Shown here: piece after piece, positions 31,401 to 46,400 of the stretch
How the letters are laid out: the number at the start of each line of letters is the position of its first letter
Numbering within the stretch: the stretch's first letter is position 1
Origin: Cyclina sinensis
Taxonomy: Eukaryota; Mollusca; Bivalvia; Venerida; Veneridae
Assembly: GCA_012932295.1 (NCBI GenBank)
Contig: JAAONU010000013.1
Location: forward strand, 9,512,821 to 9,576,820
Direction of reading: 5' to 3'
Length of the DNA stretch: 64,000 nt
Position numbers and translations under genes: made by a program
Notes under the pieces: generated by a model
The model's database searches: none
The model's input: the letters and a program-made list of their open reading frames with translations, nothing else
Told to the model about the DNA's origin: nothing

Positions 31401-34400
31401 GGCTGATGGTCACTCTAGTCCATGTTGGGTGGGTGTCAGCACGGTATTCACTGGCCATATGATACATGTTTGGTCTGCAGTCCATGCGCTGGTTTATATC
31501 TGGTAGACAAAGGGGCATAACTTCATGCCAGATGTCAGAACTTGGGTTTTTGTTGAAGACAAGTTTTACTGGCACATGTGGGTGACAGATGTTAAATGCC
31601 TGGCTACATCCGACTGCAATCTGTAATATGTGAAAAGTATGTTCAATTTTTTAGTGTCCATCTGATAAGAGAACATCAAAGATAGAAAAGGTTGCAATGA
31701 ATGACACATCATGTGTCTGTGAATTATGGTAAAATTTGGTTCCCTAAACACAAAGGCAAAAAAAGTTTGAACTATAGAATGATTTATGAGGGAAGAGTTG
31801 ATGTAAACCTTCTAGGATGCTCCCCCTGGGCCAGTTATTTCCTATAATAGTTTTTGAAGCCACAGGGAAGCATTTAAAGAAACTGTTGAATTAAGTAAAG
31901 GTATGCAACAATTGAACTCAATTCAGACATTCCATCACTTTCAGTGGTAATGGTTGATTGACAGCCAATAAAGCAGCCTTTGATTTTCACAGAAAAAAGA
32001 GTAAGTATTACTGGAAATTCAAGAATGTTTGTACTTGTAAAATTTCCAAAATCATCCATGGAACTCTGACATGAAACCTGGACTAAATGTCTCGGTTATA
32101 TGGAAAAGTTAAAAATCTCTGTTGCAGCTTTGTCGTTTTCAGTTACTCCAATCAAAGTTTCAAAGTTATGCTGTGAACAATAAGAGAAAACACCGAGAGT
32201 TATGTTGAACTATGCAGTTCCATTCTACAGGTCACAGTTAATATCCAGTCATTCTAAAAATTGGTCAGGATCTCTATCTTGATAATCTCTAGGTCAAGAC
32301 AGAAACTGGGTCACCTGAAGTCAAAATCTAGGTCATTGGGCAAAATCAAGGGAAAATCTTGTTAACACTTCTGAAACCTCATTTTTGATCAAAGTAAATG
32401 AATGTTTTTCAGAAGGTTTGCCATAAAGATATCCCTGACAGTTTTGAAACTGGGTCATGTAGGATCAGAAACTAGGTCACTGGGCCAAATCAAAGCAAAA
32501 CCTTGTTAACACTCTACTGGCCACATTTTCTATACAGTAACTACAAAAATCAATCAGAATGTTTTTTTTTGAGGATCTTTAAGTTAAAAGCTTGGTCACA
32601 TTTGGTTAAGAACTAGGTCATCAGGTCAAATAATAACAAAACCTTTGTTTACACAAAAGAGGCCATGTTTTCTCCCCTATCATCATGAAAATATAACAAA
32701 ATTTTTTCTTGGTGATGTCTACATTAAGTTCAGAAGTCATTCACATCAATACTTAGCAAAACATACTCTAGACCAAAAAACAGACTATAGATGTGTCCAT
32801 AGGACACAGATGCCTTCACATTCTAGTGTATTGTCACAAAAAAATCCTGTACAATTAAAGATGCACATAAAAATTGTCCTAAACATTAAGGAGTCTAAAA
32901 ATGCTATTTTTGGCTTAATCAGGGGGCATAAGTCTGCCAATCTCCAATAAATTTGTGTCAAAATACCCAGGTGCATAAGTTCACATGCTGACAACTATTC
33001 TTACAAAGTTTCATGGCTCTAGCAGTTATATGTTTGGAGTTACATGCAACACAAACCGGTCTACTTACTGACAAATGGACAGCAGGAGGGACGGACAAGG
33101 GCAAATCTATATGCTCCCCTCCCATATGGTTGGGCATAAAAAAAAAAGTGACAAAGGGAGATAATTTAAAAAAGAGGAGAGCTAGAGTTGTGTTGTTTCT
33201 GTGCTCTCCACTTCACAATACAACCTACAATAATCCAAGATTCAAGCAAAATACTCACCTTAAACTGTAGTATATAGTCTGTTTGTATAATCATCTGTTT
33301 AGTCGTAAACTGACGTGTGCCATTCCCCTCATCCCACAATATCACACTATCATCTTTCTTACAAACTTCAGACTGGATATGTCCATATGGGTTGAACTCC
33401 CATGGCTGGTCATTTATAACTAAGGACTCATTAAAGTTGATCTGGAAATTGGCTGGGTTTACTTCATGGCCACCTATGAAAGAAGAAATATTCTAAAATA
33501 CTGAAGTAACATAGAAATAAATGTAAATAAAATATCTACAAAAATACGAACTGCTGTCATATGTCTCTTTGATTTAGGTGTAGTAAACCATCACACCTCC
33601 TTTCTGAAGTATGTTGTAGACCTGTACATGTAGTATCTGCCAATTTCCTAAATGGCAACAGAACTTTAATCTATCAACTTTTTATTGGACAGATCTTTCT
33701 CACGCAATAAAAATGGCTGGTAGTATGCTTGAATGCAATCACAATCAACATTACAGATGTCTAAAGAATATAACGTCAGTGACCTCAACTCAAGGTCATG
33801 ATAACATTTTTCATAAAGGTAGCAGACGACAATAATATTTTCATTACAGATACAATGATATTTTTTAGCAATTTTCTCAAAATGAGCTTACCTATATAAA
33901 CATCATCAAGGGCCCATGTTGGCTGGACCCTTGTGGGGTCATCAGATAGGGGCTGCCACCACCTTATAATAGTTCTAGGTGTTCTGGCCTCTTGGGGCAG
34001 GTTTATATAGTCTCTGCGGGGCTTGGTGTAGCTTGTATAGTCTAGTGTGTGCAGGGTGTGCCAGTCAATGCCGCCATTGGTAGAGTACTGAAGGAACACA
34101 CTCTGGTCTGGTCTGTAAGGTTTGAAACAACCAGGTGCTTCCTCCTGGCCACCAATAGTGGCTGTATACTGTACAAACCTAGAAGAAATATGAAAAGGTT
34201 GATATACCGGTAGTCTGACATTTTGCACAAGCGTAGAGAGAAACAGTTGAGCCTCACTACATGTAATTCTTTTTTTACAGTTTTGTCAAATTAACTACAC
34301 TAGACCTAGTACTATTCTGATGTAGGGTGTAGCTCATTAAAAAAAAAAAAAAAAAAATTAACAGTAAATTTCTGAACTTCAGTGATATAACTATTTCTAA

Positions 34401-37400
34401 CATCTTTTTCTTGAAATAAAAAACTTATCATAATCTTGTATAGCCTTAGATACAGTGAGATACAAGTATAAAGTAGTTTTTTTTTATACTTACTTAGCAT
34501 CCCTAAGGTCCATATCTACAGTTACAACTTGTCTGAGACCAGGACCATTCTGCACAAGGGCAGTGCCTTGAACCAGCTGGGTACAAGGGTCCTGTATAGT
34601 CCCTCCTTGAACAAGAGACCACTTTGATTTGTCAATATCCTCATCATCAAATGTTTCCTTCAGCTCTCTCTGAAACAGAGTGTTGTAAAATTTTTCTATT
34701 GAAAATTTGATATGACATCGTACGAATTTATATATCTGTTCTCATTTGTTTCAGTTCAACGAATCATACTTCCCATTTTCCAGCACAGACACACTGTTCA
34801 TAGTTACAACATTTCAGCTGTCCTTGTCCAAGAACATGCAAGTTAATACATTTGAGAACTATGCTCAAAAGCCCCTATTCACTTAGCTAACAAAGACCAT
34901 TGCATTATATCTATCATTCAGTGGTAAATCATTTAATGTTGCAAATGTTTTACGAGGTTATGTCAGATAAAGTCACATGATTTTAGCCATTTTTTGAGGT
35001 TGATTTCTACCTTCTGCTGCTCTTTTGTGAATGTCTCTTAAAAAACAAAGTAAAACAGAAATGTTTAGTAAGCAGTTTCTAACTCCAATTCCTAGTGCTG
35101 TAGATGTATTATATTTCGCAAGAGGAATTAAAAAAAACAAAAACCAGATACTTACCAGATTCCGAACTGTCCATGGGTAGCAGTTATCACCACGGTGACC
35201 ATCATCACAGATGCATGCAGGATAATTGACTGGATGACAGTTACCATGGCCACCACAAAGATCCTTACATGCTGGGCCTATGTAAAGTCCTTTAATACCA
35301 AAAGTAGTGACAGATTCCTCATCATCCAGGGGACGCTGCTGCCAACGGAATCTTGTAGCCCTGATAAACAGAAGTAAAATCTATCCTTTTCTTTCTTCAG
35401 TGAACAATGATCTCATCTAATGATGAAAAACTTTCTAATAAACTGGCAAATGATATAATTTGCCATGAACAGGCCGATGATAATCAATCTGATGATACAG
35501 TAATACTGTCTGGCCATCTCTTTTTGTTTATGGCACTACTTTAAGTGTACAATGTATATAAAATCTTTTTAATTGAAAGCCAAGCAAATTTTTAAATTAA
35601 CAAAATGTGTAACTCATGATCACATTCAGATGAATTAATCATCAATTTATTTCTAATTTAAAAAATGTACCAATCTGGAATAATTCTTAATCAATTTGTA
35701 GGGAAAAAAACTGAAGCTTGTAACATACTTTGAGAGAGTCATTCCAGATAGTGGTATAATTACACGCCTCCATCTTCCCATAGGATCCCCATAGTACACA
35801 CTTGCCATTGATGCTCCCGTGGGACAGACGGGGTCATTTGACAGGCACTGTGGTGATAAATATGACCAGGTCATGCCATAATCTGTTGAATACTGAAGGT
35901 GTATTGGTGCAACTTTTGTGTTCCATGGCCGCATACATCCAACATTATACCAGAACTGCATCATGTGTCCCTTCTTTATGTGCAGATCTTGTGTTGCTAA
36001 AGTCGCACTCTCATCATCATGTGTGTCTCCAATAGCAACGTTATCCCAATCACAATAAGTACCATTTTCAAAGTTATCAAATGTGCTCCACTCGGCTGGA
36101 TCAATTCCATGTGTAAAGTCACTCAGCAAGGTTGATGGGTTTACCTGACGACCTCCTACACGTAAATTATCAATTACCCAATCATCTTCATTTGTTCCAC
36201 TATGCTGAAGTTGTACAAAAGTTATCTGTGTGCCATTGTGGCGAGCTTCTGTTGGAAGTTTCAGAGTTACAAAGCTGAAATATTAAAAGCTCTTGTAGGA
36301 CAAAAATTATCATTGAAAGAAAACATTAGAAGAAATATTTGAATATCTTCTTAAACCAGTCTTAAGGTATATGTAACTAGAAGAGTTACCTTTTCTGTCC
36401 TAAAAGTCTATTCAGATATATGCTTGACATAATGAAAACACAGACTGAATTTTCAACTTACGTAGGATTTCTGTAGTTGAGATAATGCAGTAAAGTAATG
36501 CTTGTCCAGCTTATACCATCAGGGGAGTAACCAACTATCACACTCTCATCTACGTTGTCGGGTGTTGATTCACAGCCATACATGAAGTTGAACTGAATAT
36601 ATGCAGCCTCACTGAGATCTAGGAATGGGGAAATTAAGGTTCTTGTACAGTTCTGAAAATGAAAACATCGATCAGAAGAAGTTTACCATTTGGAAACTAT
36701 CTCTACATTTCTACTCATTAAAAAGATTTCATTTCAAGCCAGAATATAATTACACTGTTTTAAAACAAACAAAATTTGAAAGAATTTATTGTAAGAGACT
36801 TAATTCTTATTAATATTACTGAAAAAGAGTAAAATAAAATTTAAAAAAAAAAAAAAAAAAAAAAATTATAAGACAATCCAAGGCAATGACAAACAAACAG
36901 TTAGAAATGCCATTGGTACTAACAAGCACATGTTACATCTATCTTCAGAAAAAGAAATACAAATTTTACAATTTTGGGCTGTAAGACTTATCATAAATCT
37001 CAGAAATAAATCTGACTAAACAACAAATTCACCCATCCCCCACTTATCCCGCTGAAATCTCATTCTTTTAAATGAACTAGGTATACTCACCCCTGTGAAG
37101 TGATAAGCCAGCCCTGAAGCCATTGTTTTACAAGGAGGTACTCTCTTACCCCCAACAAGCTTGTAGAAGTTGTTTGTCTCTGTCTCAAACTTGTCATACA
37201 GGTACACAGGTAGTGATATGGCTGATGTGTTACAGCTTTCCCCTGTCCAACCCTCATCACAGCTGCAATGTTTTTAGTTTTAATTATACTTCTGCCAATT
37301 TCATGTTAAGACAGTAATTGTTTTCAGAGTAACTGGTAATGTCTAAAAACAGAACAAGCTTACAAAAGTGCAAGGAACAAAAAATTTGTTCCAACTGGGG

Positions 37401-40400
37401 AACAATTATGTGAAGTTTCAGCAGTACTTGGATGGTTCATTTAAACTCTTAAGAGCACATAACACAACTGTTGCTATTATTGTTGAAGGGAGGTTATTTA
37501 TAGCGCTATTCTTTTCAAGAAAGAACATAGAGGACCCCTGTTGTTGATATGCTGTGTATTCAGGATTTATGGAACCACAAAGACCTTACACACTGTTCAT
37601 TGCAGTATGAAGCAGAATTACTGGTAACTTCTCTTCTAGAACATTTCTAAAGCTGTATTTAATTACCAAATATATTGCTAAGAAAGTTTGAAAATAAAAT
37701 AATTCACACTAAAACTCTTAAGCCAAAGATGCTACAAATGGTATTGTCTAATGATAGACAATTATCTCACAGAGATTTTAGTGGGGAAATTGCAAAGTAT
37801 TTGTACATGGCATTGTGTTACATCACCTTTCTTCACCCACCTTTCCAATTTTATATAAGAAAAGTCAAAACACAATTCTTTGAACGGACCAAAAAAGTTA
37901 ATTGAAGAATCACATTTTATAGCGCTTTGTTTGACCATGTTTTATTGTGACTTGTCCAACCAAGTTTTGTGACTTGTTTGATAACATTTTAAGTGTAGGT
38001 GTACTTACATGCAGCCATATTCTGTACATTTTCCATGTCCACTACACCATGTAGGACAGTCATTACCAATGTAAACATTGGCTATAGCCCATGTGTCTTT
38101 AACATTGTACCCATCTGGTTGGTACCACAAAAACCTTGTCTCCTTTGATCTGTAACACAAATGTCTTTGTCTGTTATTATAAGAAATTAGCATCGAAACA
38201 TTTAAGGTTCTAAGTACAGTCTTCACTACTGCCAGGAAATGACCAGGTTTGTGTAATTTTATTCATCTAAAGCACATTCCTGTATAAGTAGACATGCAAA
38301 TTTTGTAGGAATAATTTGTAGGCAGTTTATATCTGTTGATTATCAAGTTTCCATATTTACATAATTTTATTTTATTTAAATTCTTAGTCAAAACAGAATA
38401 GTTATATAAGTAACAAAGTTTCATTTTGACAAAATTTTGCATTGACTTGACCTGCTATGGAATCCCAGTGGTATGTTATGTCTGTGCCATCCCCAGTTAT
38501 AATCTGAGGGGAATCCATTGTCTGGAGCATATATTTTGTTACAGTCAACATTGGATGGGTAACATGACTTCCAAAGGGGCTCCCAAGTTACACCCTTGTC
38601 AAGGGAGTAGGACAAATATATCTCTAAAAATAAGAATATTTTATGGAATACAGTTTAAAATTAAGTTTGAAATTAACTTACCATACTACACAACATGCCT
38701 GATAACAGGGCCTCAATTAAGGCCCAGCTAACAAGGTGAAAACTTTTAAAGCTTTGTTGTACTATATTAAGTCACCAAATTCTTATATTCAAATTAATAT
38801 TTACTTAAAGTTGATTTAGATTGTAAATTAAACAATCCTGACATTTAAATTTGTAACAATTTTTTCAAATAAAATTTATCATCTGCAACTTCAGGTCTTA
38901 AAATTCATCACCCTGTTATAAATAGATACTCATTTTGTGCATTATAGGAAAACAAATTAACAACTAAAACAGAGAAAGTCTTTTGGTATTCCATGATCAA
39001 TGCAAGTAATAATACAATGTGTTTGCACTGTTTGGGAAATCAAACTTTGATTGAAAAAAAATCTTATTTAAAGTAAAAATAAACCAAAACAAATATTGAA
39101 ATTAAGAATTCCATACTGAAGCAATGTTTCGGGTCTGAACATCCCATGGCTAAGTCAAACTGCAGTAATGTCCCCTCCTGTACAATGACGTCTGCTGTCA
39201 CAGCAAATCTGTATTTCTCACCTCCTAAGCAAATATTCATATATAATCAGATATGGCCTTCAGATAAGAATCAAAGACCCCAAAAAATCATTACTGGTAA
39301 TGTACTGGGTTTTTTTTCCAGATCAAAACAGACTGAAAGCAAACAAACAAAAAAACAGGTACGACTCACTGACAAGATTGCAGAAGTGTGGTAATAGTGA
39401 ACAGTCACTTGTTCCTTGTTTAAACTTAGGTTCTTTCAAATGGCTAATTTTATCATAGTTTTAAAATAAACAAAGAGATCATTGACAGTCTTTACTGCAA
39501 TTGTTATCTTGTTGCTAACAGAAGCTGAACTGTTACAATTATGTAAGTACTAATATGTAGCTCGAATTGACAGCCATGAATATATAAGTGGAACCTTTAA
39601 ATCACTCACGTATTCAAACAAAATGTGAAACTGATTAAGAAAAAAGTATACCTATAAAGTCAATGGCCCTAAAGTCAGCCCCACACACTTGTTCTATAAC
39701 TCCACCAGGATTAAGGGTCCAGTTAGGGTCCTTGGGAGCTGAAGGCTCATCAGCTAGCATAGGTTCCCCATCATAGTCACCACCAATATATATCTGGTAT
39801 TAATGCAAGCAAATCATATTGACCAGTTCATACAATGCATTGCCAGTGAGGTGAGAGTCTACAGTGACTTTCTGCATTCCTCACTTTTGGTGCAAGTACT
39901 TGTTTGAACCCAGGAAACAGTCATTGAGAGGGATAATGTAAATTGCAAGAACTTGCTTCCCAATCAATGTAAAATAAATAAGATTAAACTAATGCACTGC
40001 CAAATTATCAATATCTATTTTTTTTAAATTAATATGAAGCATGGCAAGCACTAACTATTCAAAAAAGTATCTTTGAAGATATTCCCAGTAAAAAGACTTA
40101 CTCTCTTTTGTAAAAACCTAAAATACATCATCTTATGTCCAGATGACAATGAACTGATAAAAGTAAAACAGTACTTCTTGTCTGAAAAAAGTAGCATTAA
40201 TTTTGAGTACCTCATCAACGGCCCAAGGCTCCATAAACTGGCCATCTTTAGATGGCTGCCACCATCTTAACTGTGAGGCTGGGGATCGTGCTTTCTCCGG
40301 AAGGTTCAGGACAACATAAAAAGGTTTGTTGCTGTTTTCATTGAAGTCAAACTGTTCTATGGTATGCCAGTTGATGCCTCCATTTGTGGTGTACTGAGTG

Positions 40401-43400
40401 TAGACAGGAGGGGTAGCGGGGTCAGGTAGAGTCTGGCTACACCCTAGTCTCAGGTAAAACTGTACTGTCCTGAAATATAATGTCAATGCATTCAAAGGAA
40501 TAACAAATAAAATATTGATTTTTTCCTCACTTAGCTTTCTAAAGTGGCACAAAGAATAATTCAAAATTAAAGACGGGCAAAAACTTCATGTGCATACTTG
40601 AGGAAAAAGGACTTTTCTCTGATCATGGCTGTTTCTGCATAATCATTTGTGCTACAATATAACAATTCATCTATCACGAAAAAAAACTACAAAAAAAAAC
40701 CTTATGGTAACATAAACTTTCTTATAAAGATATTACTTAGCCTGTACAACAAGAATTTCCAAAGTTTCTCTAAAACTTTGTTTCTAGTTTATTGCCTACC
40801 TTTCTTGAATATATGCCATCAAGAACTAAGACATGTAACAAGAAATCAAGAACCTGATGCTGTTCAAGTATTTTCAAACACTTACGTAGCTTTAGACAGA
40901 TCAAGTTCACGGGTAACTAGAACACGTTCTCCGGAATTTTTGAAAACCAGACTGTGCCCATCTACCAGTAAATCACAGTCCTTAGAAACCAGTCCACCAG
41001 ACCACATATCCCATTTTCTCTCATCTAGTAACTTGCTTGCTAAATATACAAAGAAATAATGCTTCTTATGACAGCAGTACTGCAAACTATGCAAATATAA
41101 TATATATATTTGATTTAAGCATATATGAGGTTATACATGGTTATTGCATAAATAAAGCTACATAGATAGAAACGATAATGTCTCACATAGAATTAAAATG
41201 TAACATTACATCAAATTAAATAGCTATCAGATAAGAATTTACAACATTTTTAAATACATATTAAATGCAAATAAAAACCATGTCATTACTCAAATATACT
41301 TCAGATGACGCAAGAAAGAGAACATCTCTTATCAATATAAGTTATTACTAATATTAGAATTTAGGTTTGTAATATTTTAACTAAGTAAGATTAATATTTT
41401 AATATATATTAATCTCTTTTATTATGGCTCAGTATCATCAGGTATAGTGCGTAGGTCCCATCAGTTACATATAGCCTGGCCTTAAATAATCTGTCGGGTC
41501 TCGAAAAATCCGTGCTTAAACAAGTAAGTCGTTATGACGTAGCAAGTCGTATAAAAGAAGAAACGTCGGTATTCTCGTCCTCTTTTCTCAAAACTTATTA
41601 GACACCCACCCTCCGCACCCCTGAACAGGTCTATTACTTTAACGTCTCAATTTTTTTTTATAGATTAGGTCCATCAAATGTATGAAACAATTTTTATTCA
41701 TGCCATTATGTCTAGTGGTACTGCGCAGTTTTTTCTATTACAGTTCGTCTTGGTCTGTCCTGGCAATACCGCCTTCGGGACACGCTCGCTGCTGGCAACT
41801 GGAACACGATCAGCACCTATGCCACACTGAAGGAGCCTTCATAACACTGGATGCAAACTCATCACAACCATTCGTCATATATTGCTGTATTTAACGTGTT
41901 TTGTGTGACAGTACATAAGTTATATTCATTGAGATGTGTTCCATTGTGCAAAGGATAACTTTCACAACTAAGTGCCCTTATGTCCTTTTGCATATTATTA
42001 ATCATATTCTATTTTATCGCCCTCATTTGTTATGACAGGCGGAAAATTCTTACGCTCGGACGCGATCTGGAGTTATCATGCTACAAATTTCTGGTAGACT
42101 TCATTTGGGGAGCTGAATTTGAATTGCATACCTATGGTCGTTGTTTATTCCATAGTGCTTGTCTGTGGGTAGGCTGCGATCAATAGGATTTGAAAATTAT
42201 TATATCTGGGTTAAATGGGCCTTAAAGAACTGGCCAGATAACTATGACTAGGCTTTCTTTAAAAAGCCCCCATTTTGTTAGGATATTGTTAGGTTAGCGC
42301 TATATTAAGTTGCACTGGTGGTTTTATTAGGTACGGCGGTGTACCTTTGATTGCTGGTTATATCGGGTACGGCGGTGTACCCTTGACTGGTTTGGTGCAT
42401 TAGGTACGGCGGTGTACCTTTGACTGGTTGGTATACTAGGTACGGCGGTGTACCTTTGACTTTGGTTGGTATATGTATATTAGGTACGGCGGTGTACCGG
42501 TTTTATACTGTGCCGGGCGGCGGCGACGAGTCTAATTTAAGTTCATTATTATATGAAATAGTGCAACAGGGGTATGGTATTTCGGGGTGATGAAATGGTC
42601 GCTCCTGGTCGCGCCTTAGATCTTTCATAGTGCTTGTCTGTGGATAGATATACTTCATTAGTGCTCATCTGATGAAGGCTTTTTTCCGTCCTGTCATGAC
42701 CGATTCCGCCATCTTTCTAACTTAATTATAATCTGAAAATATCTTATAAAATGATATGTCTTGTCATAAAATTGTATGAATAGAGCATTGACAGTCGAAA
42801 GTTGTTGTTGTCCTTTGTTAGTACTACTGAGTCCTATAATAAATGAAGTTGCAACACATAGTAACTTAAATGTTATAAAAACTTACGACTGACAAATGAA
42901 TCCAGCACAGGAAGTGTTTCAGGAAGCTCATGTACACCATCAGCCAATGGGAAGCCTTCTTTCATGTAGTCTGGGAATGATTGGTCAGGTTGACAGGTGC
43001 CTCCATGGAAACCTGGGTCACATGAACACATCATGGTGCTGCCACATTCCCCTATAAGTCAAAACACAGTCAACAAAAAGTAATAAAAAGTTGGATGTAA
43101 GTGAATTAGAGCATGCTTTAATGTATAATTGTAAAAAACTAAAAAAGATATATAAAAACATTTACAAACATTCATATGGGATCTTTTACAAAAAATGTTT
43201 CTTCACAAAAAAACAATTTCATTCAAGAAATGATATAACAAAATTAATGATGACTTGTATCATGAGGCCAAAGATTTTCAAGCAAGACAGATTAATTAGG
43301 GACAAGCAAAAATACTGTACATGTGACTGGATAACTGGAAACCCTAGTTATATATTCACCAGAGACTCTCATACCAATCAATCTAATAAACACACAATGG

Positions 43401-46400
43401 CAACTGCATGACCTAAACATTTAATGAACGAATTACCTTTGCCTAAGCAGTGCTGCATGCAAGCCATACCGATGAACACATTGTCTATTGCCCACTCTGG
43501 GCCATAATCTTCTGGTGGGATAAAGCCCTGGTACCAGCGGAATCTCAATGACCTGTAAACATATCGGAATCATAAAAACTAAAACAACAACTGCTTAACT
43601 TAATAGCTAAGTATATTGTATAGAACCAGCTTAGTTCTGTTGAAGTTACAATGTTTTCCAACATGTTATAAGGTCAAGTAAGGTCAAGGTCAAATTTCTC
43701 AAGACATGTATCACAATGAGAGAAAAAATAAGAGTGAACATGACCATGACCTTGCAACTTGACCATGACCTTGCAACTTATGTAAAATTAACATAAAATG
43801 GTCTTTCCTACCATTTTCCATTTGAAGCTTAGGAAAAACTCTCACCATTCACCTTAAGATATACAGGGATCCACATAAACAGAAAGCGACTAACTGTATA
43901 AACAAAATCAACTGATAAAAAATTGTGCAAATAAGTTGTAAATATTAAATTATATCAATGCAAAAGTTTAAACTCACCCACAAACATAAAGGCTATCCAG
44001 TGGTATGGAAATTCTTCTCCAATATTTTGATGTGCCACCATAGTAGATACTTGTTGGTATGACACTATCATGACACAGAGCTGACGACACCTCGGCACAA
44101 TTTGGCACAACCAGATGCCATGTTTTTCCACCATCAGCTGAATATTCTAGCCGCACTGGATACTTGTGGGTAGCCTCTGATGAACAACCAACATTTATCT
44201 ACAAAACATTTTACATATTCATCTTATGTAAAAGAAAACAAACTAGGTCATTGTTTAAAATCATTATAATTTCAGTGGATGACTGGAAGCTTGAAACTAT
44301 AGTATATTGTTATTAAAATTTGATTGTTACAAAAATGAACAAATAGAAAATGGTTATTTATGTTCCTTGCATGTTTTATTCAACACCTCAAACCAAATAA
44401 TGTACAAGCATCTATGGCTTAAACAAGTATTCAAGTTTTGGTCATAGTAATACTGTTTCCCATTCAGCAAAACTAACACAATCAACAAAAGGCTACATCT
44501 CTGTAATAAGTCCTAATTTCCCTGTTTCTATGGCTAGGGAAAACTGGCTTACAATTATTGTCATATGTGGTATCATAATCAGATAGAAGTTGCTGTACCT
44601 AAAAATACATGTTAGACTTACATGACTTATGTAAAACTTACATGATTATTCTAAAGGGGCCTGATCAAAAGTTGTACTTACATCAAACTGCAGAACTGAC
44701 ATAGGGCCAACATCTAAATCTCGAGTCACAACAGAGTGCTCTCCCTTGTCTATACCTGGACGGAAAACTAAAGCAGACTGACCAGCTCCCACTGTGTCTG
44801 ACCTAAAATGATTCAATATGATTATCTGCTTCATACTGTACAGGATTATATCAAATTTCTAGATTAAATCAAAATTAAAAGTACCAGAAACCCGAAAAGC
44901 ATGTTTTCTTTTTCCTATCTACTCCATGACTGGCATAACAAAATTACTATGGATTTCTTTTGAAACAATACATTTCAGTTATATAACACATCTCAACTAT
45001 TAACATTAAAATTTCTTAAAAATGTATATATTTTTCTGTTACTAACAAGAAACAAAATTTACAAAGTCACTTTACACACCAAGCATTTAAAGACAGAGGT
45101 CTCACCTGGTATTTATTTCACAATAAGGTCCCTTTTCCCCTTCATTTATAAACAACCAGGAGTCTGACTGGATATTTTCACTAAAGTCGTCTGTCATGGA
45201 ACTTGGATTGATTGCCATCCTCCCGATAAACAAATTATCTATAGCCCATGTTGATAACATGGTACCTGAAAGTTAAACAGTCATGTCACATTATGCTACT
45301 TTGTGTGATATAATCCTTATTTAAGTAAAAGAGTAATTTCAGACTCTGTTGCATTGTGTGATATTATCATTATTTTGCAAAACATTACATGTTTATCAGT
45401 TTGCAAACCTAATATTTTTGTTCTAGTCATCAATGTGACATCAAACACATCTTAATGTGTGTAGTGCCAACTGAAAACTACAAATTTAGACTGAACAAAT
45501 GAACTCTGGCAGAAGTCTTTGACATAATCTGTTATAAAAGTAGTCAACAAACCTGCATTAGATGGCTGCCAAAACCTAAACCTAGTTGAATTATGCCTAG
45601 CTTTCACTGGTAACTCTAGACTGAAAAATCTGAAATAGAGGGAGCATTAATCTAAGTCATGTTTTATTCAAGACAGAAAAAACTATGCTTCAGAATAACA
45701 GTTTGAAAAACCTGACAATCTCAAGTGAAATGGTTCCAAATAATATATGATATGTATTGAATGTTCTTTGTATTTCAAATCCTGTTTTGCAACACAAAAT
45801 GATCAATATGAAATGCAGTCATTACATACATTATTTTTCATTATGTTACTTAACCATCTGGTTTTCACTTTTAAAAACTAAGTCATAAAAAGAAACACAC
45901 AAATGTAAAACCGGGATGCAGCTTTGATGATTTCATTATGCAGCTAGGTTTAAAATTCATGAAATTTTCATCCTACTAAACTTTCCACGTCCTATGATTT
46001 TTATCTCTTTAGTCAGGAGCTGACCAACTATATCCTACCTTGGTTCAGAGTCATTGCGATAGTGTAATTCTTTCACAAGATTCCATGTAATTCCACCATT
46101 GTTTGAGTACTGTAACAAGACACTTTCTTTACGTGGCCATTCCATCTTCTTCCCATTACAGCCGTACAGGAAGTAGAATTCTATTGTATCAAGCATGGTT
46201 GTGTCTAAATCTCTGGTAACTGCCATTCTTAGTTTATCCTACAAATCAGATTCAGATGGATGTAAGATGAAATTTTATAAACATGCCTGATTTGTTCTTT
46301 TATTTCATATTTTCAGACATGCCATTAAACATATTTTACTGTACACTGTTGTCATATTTAACCTTTTGCAAAGGACTTTTTGATTCTCATATGCAAATGG

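Noticed and set aside
43660..43790. Short accttgcaacttgaccatg duplication as a functional element
   Set aside because: Only two to three copies of a simple direct repeat in an intron; nothing more to support.
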